Positions 51,532 through 61,556 of a DNA stretch of 64,000 nt are shown here, piece after piece. The notes below the pieces were generated by a model. It had not been told where the DNA came from, ran no database searches, and worked only from the letters and a program-made list of their open reading frames with translations. The stretch covers positions 62,001 through 126,000 of the forward strand of contig JACOUT010000020.1 of assembly GCA_016177705.1 (NCBI GenBank), in the 5' to 3' direction. The position numbers and the translations under genes are program-made. This DNA is from Deltaproteobacteria bacterium (GTDB lineage: Bacteria; Myxococcota; UBA727; VGSZ01). Numbering within the stretch: the stretch's first letter is position 1; every line of letters begins with the position of its first letter.

Positions 51532-53298
51532 ATGTCTGCACCGACCCAGAACGACCGCGGCCCGCGCCGCGACGACCCCTCCACCGATGACGAGGCCCGC
51601 GAGCACGAGGCCGGCGACGCCGACCGCCTGCGCGACGACGATGGCGACGACCACGACCAGGACTCCCCCGAGGGCGACGACGAGCGCGGGCTCGCCGCCG
51701 ACGAGGAGGGCGACGAGCCCACGCTGGTCGACGAGAGCCAGTTCGCCGAGGCCGGCGACGACGACGACGACGACGATGATGTGCCGATGCACTTCTCGGC
51801 GGTCGCCCACCCCGACGCCGACCAGCGAGACGAGTCTGGGCTACCGCCGCAGCCGACGTCGTCCGAGCCGCCTGAGATCGCCCTCGACCTGATCGACGCG
51901 GATGCGCTGTGGGTGGTGCGTCGCCTGCAAGCCAAGGGCTTCGAGGCCTACCTGACCGGCGGCTGCGTGCGCGACCTGCTGCTCGGCCGCACGCCCAAGG
52001 ACTTCGACGTCGCCACCGCCGCGCACCCAAACCAGGTCAAGTCGGTGTTCAGGAACTGCCGCTTGGTCGGCCGCCGCTTCCGACTGGCGCACGTGTTCTT
52101 CCCCTCAGGCAAGGTGATCGAGACCGCCACCTTCCGCGCCAATCCGATCGACGAGCTCGACGACCTGCCCTCCGACCTGTTGGTGTCGCGCGACAACGTC
52201 TTCGGCACCGTCGAGCAGGACGCGCGCCGACGCGATTTGACCATCAACGGCCTGTTCTACGACCCGCTCAAGGGCAAGGTGCTCGACTACGTCGAGGGTC
52301 GCGCCGATCTCGACGCGCGCCTGATCCGCACCATCGGCACGCCCGAGGTGCGCTTCCAAGAGGATCCGGTCCGCATCATCCGCGCCATCAAGTTCGCCAC
52401 GCGGCTCGGCTTCACCATCGAGGAGCAGACCTTCGCCGGCATGCGCTCGGCGGTGGGCGGCCTGGTGCGCTGCGCGCCCGCGCGCCTGCAAGAAGAGCTG
52501 CTGCGCCTGTTGACCTCCGGGCACGCCGCCCAATCGCTCGACCTGTGCGCCCAGGTCGGCGTCTGTAGCGCCATCATGCCGGAGCTGGAGTCGGCGCTCG
52601 ACGCTCCGCTCGAGCCGCGACCGGTGGTGGTGGCACTGCCGGCGGCCGTCGCCGCCACTGAGCCGGCGGTCGGCCCCGAGCCGCCGAACGAACCGAGCGC
52701 GGCGACTGACAACGAGCCGCCCGCGCCGGTGGCGGTGCAGGAGACGCGCACGGTGCCGCTGCCCACGCCGTTGGAGCGGCGCGCGCGCGGCAAGAAGCTG
52801 CTCGAGGCGCTCGACGCCGCGCGCAGCCGCGATCTCGACGTCACCAGCGCGATGGCATTCGCCGTGCTGGTGGCGCCGGTGTGGGAGGCGATGAAGCCGT
52901 CGACGACGTCCTTCGACTCCTGGCTCGCCGACACGCTGCAGGTGTGGAGCGAGCGGCTGCGGCTTACGCGCCACGACAAGGAGCGCGTACCGCAGATCCT
53001 CGAGGGTCAAGAAGACCTGGCGCCGCACAAGCGCCGCGGCCAGCTCGGACGTTCAATCACGCACCGGCCGTCGTTCCGCGAGTCGCTGCTGTTGCTGACG
53101 CTCAGGAAGTGGGCGGCCGACGAGCCGCTCGACGAGATCGGGCTGTGGAAGGTGATGGCGGCGAGCGCGAGCGCCACCTACAAGCAGCCACGCTTGAGCG
53201 AGCGAGCGCCGCGCCAGCGCGCAGCCACGCACCTGTCAGGCGGCGACCGCGGCGGCGGGCGCCGCCGCGACCGCGGTGGACGTCGTCGACGTCGTTAG
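51532..53298 (+). CDS. pcnB: Poly(A) polymerase I-like / tRNA nucleotidyltransferase family
   Basis: A 588-residue class II nucleotidyltransferase. The head domain has GGCVRDLLLGR (about 140-150) and DFDVATAA (metal-binding Asp pair), then GRRFRLAHV and RRRDLTINGLFYD. The GRRFRLAHV segment favours the RNA-polyadenylating PcnB type over CCA-adding enzymes. Unusual are an acidic N-terminal extension of about 115 residues (run of Asp at about 77-83) and a basic Arg/Gly-rich tail (GGDRGGGRRRDRGGRRRRR), both likely RNA- or protein-binding. It is probably co-transcribed with coaX. The stop overlaps the convergent gene by 4 bp. Confidence 0.9.
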   Translation: MSAPTQNDRGPRRDDPSTDDEAREHEAGDADRLRDDDGDDHDQDSPEGDDERGLAADEEGDEPTLVDESQFAEAGDDDDDDDDVPMHFSAVAHPDADQRDESGLPPQPTSSEPPEIALDLIDADALWVVRRLQAKGFEAYLTGGCVRDLLLGRTPKDFDVATAAHPNQVKSVFRNCRLVGRRFRLAHVFFPSGKVIETATFRANPIDELDDLPSDLLVSRDNVFGTVEQDARRRDLTINGLFYDPLKGKVLDYVEGRADLDARLIRTIGTPEVRFQEDPVRIIRAIKFATRLGFTIEEQTFAGMRSAVGGLVRCAPARLQEELLRLLTSGHAAQSLDLCAQVGVCSAIMPELESALDAPLEPRPVVVALPAAVAATEPAVGPEPPNEPSAATDNEPPAPVAVQETRTVPLPTPLERRARGKKLLEALDAARSRDLDVTSAMAFAVLVAPVWEAMKPSTTSFDSWLADTLQVWSERLRLTRHDKERVPQILEGQEDLAPHKRRGQLGRSITHRPSFRESLLLLTLRKWAADEPLDEIGLWKVMAASASATYKQPRLSERAPRQRAATHLSGGDRGGGRRRDRGGRRRRR

Positions 53299-54191
53299 CG
53301 CGCGCGGCGGCGCGCGAGCACGAACGGCACGGCGGCGAGCGCGACGAGCGCGCCCCACGGCATCGCCCCGCCCACCTGGCGCGAGGCGCACAGCCTGAGG
53401 TCGCCGTCGCCGTCACCGTCACCGTCGCCATCGGGTGGCGTGCCGTCGTCGGCGCGCTCGGCGGTGACGCCGCCGCCCTCGAGCGGCAGCGGCGTCATGT
53501 AGCCGGGCGGCGCGCAGAACGGCTCGGGGTCGACGCCGGGACAATTCTCGTTGCCGCTCTCGTCGATGTAGCAGGGCGCTGCGTCGGCGGCGCCGCCCTC
53601 GATGCACACCAAGCCCTCGGGGCAGTCGGCGTCGGAGGCGCAGCTCTGGTAGGTGAGCGAGCAGTAGGTGTCGCCCGTGGCCTCGCAGGTGCACTCCTCG
53701 GGCGGCGGTGCGGGGTCGCCGTTGCCCGGGTCGGGATAGACCACGCAGGTGCACACCTCGCTCGACGCGCAGGTGAAGCCCGGCCCGCAGTCTGCGTCCG
53801 CCACACACGGCGCCACGTAGGGCGGCGCGCACCAGCTCTCGTCGACGGTCTCGCAGGGCGCGGGCTCGGTGGAGCAGTCGGGGTCGTCGACGCGGCAGGG
53901 CTCGGCGCCCGGGCAGCTCTCGCCGGTAAAGTGGACGCAGATCAGGCCCTCGTCGCAGTCGGCGTCGGTGCTGCACGAGGTCGGCACGATCTCGCACACC
54001 GAGACCGCGGCGGTCGGATCGCAGGGGTCGCAAACGACGTCGGGCGGGCAGTCGGGACAGCTCTGCACGTAGGCGGTGCAGGTGTAGCCGGCAGGGCAGT
54101 CGGCGTTGGACGCGCACTCCTGCGCGAGCACGCTCGGGGCGAAAGCGCTCAGGGCCGTGAACAGCAAGGGGCAAAGGGCACGGAAACGCAT
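53295..54191 (-). CDS. Cys-rich secreted protein with probable MYXO-CTERM anchor
   Basis: A 298-residue protein: signal peptide (LLFTALSAFAPSVLA), about 30 cysteines in repeats such as CASNADCPAGYTC, CSTDADCDEGLIC and CVADADCGPGFTC, an Asp-Gly linker (DGDGDGDGDGD), and a C-terminal tail with Cys, Gly-Gly, a hydrophobic segment (MPWGALVALAAVPFVL) and ARRRAR. This tail matches the layout of MYXO-CTERM sorting signals, which are processed by a myxosortase. Surface display is expected. A hairpin at 54198-54212 covers the ribosome binding site. Ligand unknown. Confidence 0.75.
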   Translation of the reverse strand: MRFRALCPLLFTALSAFAPSVLAQECASNADCPAGYTCTAYVQSCPDCPPDVVCDPCDPTAAVSVCEIVPTSCSTDADCDEGLICVHFTGESCPGAEPCRVDDPDCSTEPAPCETVDESWCAPPYVAPCVADADCGPGFTCASSEVCTCVVYPDPGNGDPAPPPEECTCEATGDTYCSLTYQSCASDADCPEGLVCIEGGAADAAPCYIDESGNENCPGVDPEPFCAPPGYMTPLPLEGGGVTAERADDGTPPDGDGDGDGDGDLRLCASRQVGGAMPWGALVALAAVPFVLARRRAR

Positions 54192-54197
54192 GGATTC

Positions 54198-54212
54198 CTC
54201 CGCTCAGCGGAG
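54198..54212 (-). promoter_or_regulatory. Hairpin overlapping the ribosome binding site
   Basis: CTCCGC-TGA-GCGGAG (minus strand) is a perfect 6-bp stem with a 3-nt loop. Its 3' arm contains the start of GGAGGA, the Shine-Dalgarno sequence of the gene starting at 54191. A GCTACA box (about 54220) would place the transcript start just upstream. Translation may be modulated by this fold; inferred. Confidence 0.4.
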
Positions 54213-54250
54213 TTGTAGCGCAAGTGGCGTGCCGCCGCCTGCCAGGCTCG

Positions 54251-55405
54251 TCACGCGACGGTGCGCGACTCCTCGGGCGCCGGCCCCCGCGGCACCGTGA
54301 ACCAGAAGGTGCTGCCCTTGCCCTCGACGCTGTCGACGCCGATGGCGCCGCCGTGCGCTTCCACCGCGAGCTTGGAGAAGTTGAGGCCGAGGCCGGTCGA
54401 CGAGTAGCGGCGGCCGCTCGCGCGCGCCTCCACGGCGCCGAACTTGTCGAAGATGCGCCCAAGCTGATCGGCGGGGATGCCAGGACCGGTGTCCTTCACC
54501 TCGACGCGCACGACGTCGCCCGCGGGCTTGACCCGCACGCTGATGCTGGCGCCGGTGGGCGTGAACTTGAGCGCGTTGGCCAGCAGGTTCTGCAGCACGC
54601 GCGCGATCAGCTCACGATCGACCAGCGCCATCGCGGGCGCGCTCCGCGGCTCGACCCACAGGGTGCGGTCGCGCGTGAGGGCACCGAGCGACTTCGCCAC
54701 GTCGGCCGCGATCGCACCCACGTCGTGGGCCGCGAGCCTCGGCACCAGGCGGCCCGCCTCGAGCTTGCTGACGTCGAGGATGGTGCTGACCATGTCGACC
54801 ATCTTCCTGGCGGCCGCGGTCGCCTGCTCGATGTCGTTCCTGCCGTCGTCGGACAGGGCCGGCCCGGCGTCCTCCTTGAGGAAGTCGAGAAACGCGCACA
54901 GGGCCGACAGCGGCGTGCGCAGGTCGTGCACCATCATGTGCACCAGGCTGTCGCGCAGCTTCTCGAGCTCGGCGAGCTTCTGGTAGCTCTCCTCGAGCGC
55001 GCGGCGCTGCCGGCAGATCTCGAGGTGCGCAGCGACGCGCGCGTGCACCTCCTCGAACTGGAAGGGCTTGGTCACGTAGTCGACGCCGCCCACGGCGAAC
55101 GCCTTGAGCTTGTCGGCGACGTCGGTGTGCGCGCTCAAGAAGATGACCGGCACGTCCTTGAGGCGAGCATCGGCCTTGAGCCGGCGGCAGACCTCGAAGC
55201 CGTCCATCTCCGGCATGCCGATGTCGAGCAGGATCAGGCTCGGTCGCTCGGCCGCAGCCGCCTGCAGCGCGAGCGCGCCGCTCGGTGCCGGGCGCACCCG
55301 GTAGCCCCGCTCCTTCAGCATGCTGGTGAGCAGGCTCAGGTTGGCCGGCGTGTCGTCGACGGCCAGGATGTTCGGCTGCGGCGCTGCTCCCTCGTTGGTC
55401 CCCAT
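54251..55405 (-). CDS. Receiver-histidine kinase hybrid
   Basis: A 384-residue protein. A receiver domain occupies 10-130 (DD at 17-18, phospho-acceptor Asp61 in LLDIGMPEMDG, Lys113 in TKPF), then a short coiled segment, HisKA with His160 (MVHDLRTPLSAL), and a HATPase domain (NLLANALKFT, DTGPGIP, STGLGLNFSKLA). An N-terminal receiver on a soluble kinase suggests it is tuned by a phosphorelay from another kinase. It starts 18 bp after the stop of the large hybrid kinase at 55424, so the two form one operon and probably one relay. There is no transmembrane segment. Confidence 0.93.
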   Translation of the reverse strand: MGTNEGAAPQPNILAVDDTPANLSLLTSMLKERGYRVRPAPSGALALQAAAAERPSLILLDIGMPEMDGFEVCRRLKADARLKDVPVIFLSAHTDVADKLKAFAVGGVDYVTKPFQFEEVHARVAAHLEICRQRRALEESYQKLAELEKLRDSLVHMMVHDLRTPLSALCAFLDFLKEDAGPALSDDGRNDIEQATAAARKMVDMVSTILDVSKLEAGRLVPRLAAHDVGAIAADVAKSLGALTRDRTLWVEPRSAPAMALVDRELIARVLQNLLANALKFTPTGASISVRVKPAGDVVRVEVKDTGPGIPADQLGRIFDKFGAVEARASGRRYSSTGLGLNFSKLAVEAHGGAIGVDSVEGKGSTFWFTVPRGPAPEESRTVA

Positions 55406-55423
55406 CGCTACCTCCCCCGAACG

Positions 55424-58273
55424 TCAGCTCGCGGTCCCTTCGTCGCCGCCCGCGCCTCGCGCGGCGGCGGCGTTGCCGGCTGCCTCCCCAGGCTGCAACA
55501 GCCTCAGCAGCTCGTCGTAGGCGAACCGCTCCGCCAGCTCGCGCAGCGCGTCGGCCAGTCGCGCGTCATGGCCGCGCGCCTCGTCGATGTGCGCGAGCAT
55601 GGCGTCGAAGTCGGCGCGCAGCGTCGCCTCGATCAGGCGCGCGCGCAGCAGCGCCGGCAGGCGCAGCGCGGCGTCGGGCGCAAGCGCGGGCGCGGCGCGC
55701 GCCGCCGGCACGCTCGACGTCTCCGGCGTCGGCGCGTACTGGTAGCGCACGCCGAGCAGCGCCGCGATCTTCTCGAACAGCACCTCCTCGCGGAAGGGCT
55801 TGCTCAAGAAGTCGTCGGCGCCGGCGGCGCGCGCGTCCTGTCGATCCTCGTCGAAGGCGCTCGCGGTCAGGCTGATGATCTTGGTGGCGGCGCCCTCGGG
55901 CGTGCTGCGGATACGACGGATGGCCTCGGCGCCGTCCATCACCGGCATGCGCATGTCCATCAAGACCAGGTGCGGCCGATACTCGAGGAACGCGGTGACC
56001 GCGGCCTCGCCATCGGCGGCATGCGCGGTCTCGAAGCCGACCGCGGCGAGCAGGCCGCAGGCGAAGGCACGGTTGTCCTCTTTGTCGTCGACCACCAGCA
56101 CGCGGACGACCGGCTGGCCGGGCGCGAGGCGCACCACGCGCCGCGGTGGGGCGGTGGGCGCGACCTCCTCCTCTCGACCCTCCTGCAAGGGGATCTCGAA
56201 GCGGAACACGCTGCCCTCGCCGAGGCGGCTCTCGATGCCAAGCTCGCCGCCCAACAGGCGCACCAACTCGCGGCTGATGGCGAGGCCGAGCCCGGTGCCC
56301 TGGTGGCTCGCGCGCCCGGCCTCCGTCTGCTCGAAGAGTTGGAACAGTCTCGGCAGGTCGGCGGGCGCAATGCCGCACCCCGAGTCCTCCACCTCGACGA
56401 CCAGCCGGCGCCGCTCCGGCGCGCCGCGGCTCATGACGCGCACCGCGACGCCGCCCTTGTCGGTGAACTTGAGCGCGTTGCCGATCAGGTTCGACAGGAT
56501 CTGGCGCAGCTTGCCTTGGTCGGCCTTGACGAAGCGCGGCATCTCGTCGCGCAGCTCGACCAGCAGGCGCAGCCCCTTGGCGCTCGCGCGCTGGCCAAAC
56601 AGGTGCTCGAGCTCGCCGACCAGCGCGCGCAGGTCGAAGGTGCGCTCGTCGAGCGCCACGCGGCCGGCCTCGATGCGCGCCACCTGCAGGATGCCGTCGA
56701 TGAGCGAGAGCAGGTGATCGCCCGCGCGCGTGATGGTCTCGAGGTGCGCGCGCTGCGACGCCGTGGTGGTGGCGTCGCGCAGCATGAGCTGCGCGAAGCC
56801 GAGCACCGCGTTCATGGGCGTGCGGATCTCGTGCGACATGTTGGCCAGGAACGCGCCCTTGGCCTTGGCCGCCTGCTTGGCCGCCTCGGTCGCGTCCTCG
56901 AGCGCGCGCGTGCGGGCGCGCACGCGCTCGTCCAGCTCGGCGTTGACGCGCTTGAGCTCGAGCTCGGCGACCTTCTGCGCGGTGATCTCGCTCATCGCCA
57001 AGGCGACGCGCGGCAGACCTCCCACGCCGCGCCCGAGCGGGCTGACCGTGGTCAGGAACCAGCCGCCGCCACGATGCTCGGCGGCGTGGACCTCGAAGGT
57101 GACGGCCTGGCCGCTGTCGATGCACTGCCGAGCCGCCGCCAGGATGGGCGCGAGCTCCTCGGGCGTGGTCAGCGCCATGCCGTTTGCCGGCAGGTGCTCA
57201 GAGTCCGCGCCCATGAGCGCGGCAGTCTGCTGGTTGAGCATGACGGGGATGGGGATGTCGCCGTCGAAGTCGAGCACCGCGCGCATGGCGCCGGGGCTGT
57301 CGAAGAAGGCCGCCAGCAGCGCCTGCTGCTCGCGCATGTCGTGCTCGAGCCGCGCGTGCTCGGCGCGGGCGCGCAGCGTGGTGACGCCGAAGCCGAGATC
57401 TCCGCCGAGCTCGGCGAGCACGCGCAGCTCCTCGTCGTCGAAGGCGTCGGCCTGCTTCGCGAAGATGTTGAGCGCGCCGACGACGACACCGTCGTCGTTC
57501 AGCGGCACGATCGCCGCCGCGGCGTAGCCGCGCGCGAGCGCCGCGGCGCGCCAGGGCGCCGCGCGCTCGTCCGCGGCGAGGTGGCGCACCGCCACCGGCT
57601 CGCCGCTCCTCACCGCGGTGGCGAGCGGCCCCGCGTCGCGCACCTCCGGGCTCAGCTTGAGGCCCGCGTCGATGTAGCCGTCGTCGTGGCCGGCGCGCGC
57701 CACCGGCTCGAGGGTGTGGGGCTCGGCGCCGCGCAGCAGGCCGACCCAAGCCATGCGGTAGCCGCCGTGGTTGACGATCAGATCGCAGACTTCTTGCAGG
57801 AACTTCCTCTTGTCGGCGGCGCGCACCAGCGCCTGGTTGCACTCGCTCAGCATGGTGAGCGCACGGCTCGTGCGCTGCAGCGCCTCGTGGACGCGCCGGG
57901 CCTCGGTGACGTCGACGGACAGGATGGCGACCCCGTCCGGCACCGGCTCGAGTCTGAGCTCGAAAAAGCCGACGGCGCCGTCGGGGAAGGTGAACTCGTT
58001 GTACAGCTCGCGGGGCGTCTTGTCCTGCAGGGTTTGACGGATGGCGTCGAAGACGGGCGTCTGCTCAATGCCGGGGAAGGCCTCCATCATGGTCCGCCCG
58101 AGCAACTGCTCCCGACTGCTACGCGCCTGCTTGACGACGGCATCGTTGACGTAGAGGTAGCGGAAGTCGGGGTCGATCACCTGCACCCCCTCGCGCAGGT
58201 TCGCGAGGGCCCTGGCCGCGATGCCAGGCATCGTGTCGCTGCCGACCTCGCCGATCTGAGCGCTGGAACTCAC
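55424..58273 (-). CDS. Hybrid sensor histidine kinase (PAS-GAF-PAS-HK-REC)
   Basis: A 949-residue cytosolic hybrid kinase. Domains in order: PAS (about 25-125, VQVIDPDFRYLYVNDAV), GAF (about 140-300), PAS (about 330-440), a helical linker, HisKA with His near 480 (NMSHEIRTPMNAVLG), HATPase (NLIGNALKFTDKGG, GTGLGLAISREL) and receiver with Asp near 774 (VLMDMRMPVMDG). A tail of about 100 residues after the receiver may be Hpt-like but lacks a clear signature. GTG with GAGGGGG upstream. It is divergent from the next kinase and in an operon with the REC-HK gene. Confidence 0.93.
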   Translation of the reverse strand: MSSSAQIGEVGSDTMPGIAARALANLREGVQVIDPDFRYLYVNDAVVKQARSSREQLLGRTMMEAFPGIEQTPVFDAIRQTLQDKTPRELYNEFTFPDGAVGFFELRLEPVPDGVAILSVDVTEARRVHEALQRTSRALTMLSECNQALVRAADKRKFLQEVCDLIVNHGGYRMAWVGLLRGAEPHTLEPVARAGHDDGYIDAGLKLSPEVRDAGPLATAVRSGEPVAVRHLAADERAAPWRAAALARGYAAAAIVPLNDDGVVVGALNIFAKQADAFDDEELRVLAELGGDLGFGVTTLRARAEHARLEHDMREQQALLAAFFDSPGAMRAVLDFDGDIPIPVMLNQQTAALMGADSEHLPANGMALTTPEELAPILAAARQCIDSGQAVTFEVHAAEHRGGGWFLTTVSPLGRGVGGLPRVALAMSEITAQKVAELELKRVNAELDERVRARTRALEDATEAAKQAAKAKGAFLANMSHEIRTPMNAVLGFAQLMLRDATTTASQRAHLETITRAGDHLLSLIDGILQVARIEAGRVALDERTFDLRALVGELEHLFGQRASAKGLRLLVELRDEMPRFVKADQGKLRQILSNLIGNALKFTDKGGVAVRVMSRGAPERRRLVVEVEDSGCGIAPADLPRLFQLFEQTEAGRASHQGTGLGLAISRELVRLLGGELGIESRLGEGSVFRFEIPLQEGREEEVAPTAPPRRVVRLAPGQPVVRVLVVDDKEDNRAFACGLLAAVGFETAHAADGEAAVTAFLEYRPHLVLMDMRMPVMDGAEAIRRIRSTPEGAATKIISLTASAFDEDRQDARAAGADDFLSKPFREEVLFEKIAALLGVRYQYAPTPETSSVPAARAAPALAPDAALRLPALLRARLIEATLRADFDAMLAHIDEARGHDARLADALRELAERFAYDELLRLLQPGEAAGNAAAARGAGGDEGTAS

Positions 58274-58610
58274 GGTGCCCCCTCATTGAACAGCTAGCAC
58301 GTCCGACCACCCGATTCGGGAACTGAGTCCGTTCTGTGTCAACCCTAGAGACACTCCGTCGGCGGCGACGGCTGACCAGGGATTCGCATGTAGGGGTTGA
58401 TCTGGCCCACGGGGGCCCCTGTTGGAACCCGCACTATCGTGCCGCCGCCTGGGCGCGGGCAGCGCAAATTTCTTTGCAGGGAGGCGGCCGGCAGATGCTA
58501 GGGCAGCGGTAGGCGCGAGGCTCCAGTGCCGCGCGCGTCCGGGCGTTCGTACGTTGAAGTCGTAGGTGGCGCTGAGGGGTGGGTGCGCGGTTGGTGGGGG
58601 TGGAGCATGC
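58274..58610. other. Divergent intergenic region between sensor kinases
   Basis: A 337-bp region without a supported gene. For the minus-strand kinase, TAGCTG (58296-58291) lies 17 nt before the GTG, with GAGGGGG between. A short AT-rich patch (AAATTTCTTTG, about 58466-58476) and a partial inverted repeat (CAACCCTAG at about 58340 and TAGGGGTTG at about 58392) are present, possible regulatory sites. No RNA gene was recognised. Confidence 0.5.
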
Positions 58611-61472
<2,862 letters not shown>

Positions 61473-61556
61473 CGCAGCTCGGGCTCGGCAACGATCGCGC
61501 AGGTGGGGAATCTCATGTGGCAGCGACCGAGCGCGCCCCTCGGCCGGGGTGGCGTC

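Noticed and set aside
54224..58297. Uninterrupted plus-strand frame of 1357 codons
   Set aside because: It lies antisense to two kinases with clear domain motifs. Its translation is rich in Arg, His, Glu and Val without any domain, as expected for the complementary frame of GC-rich genes.
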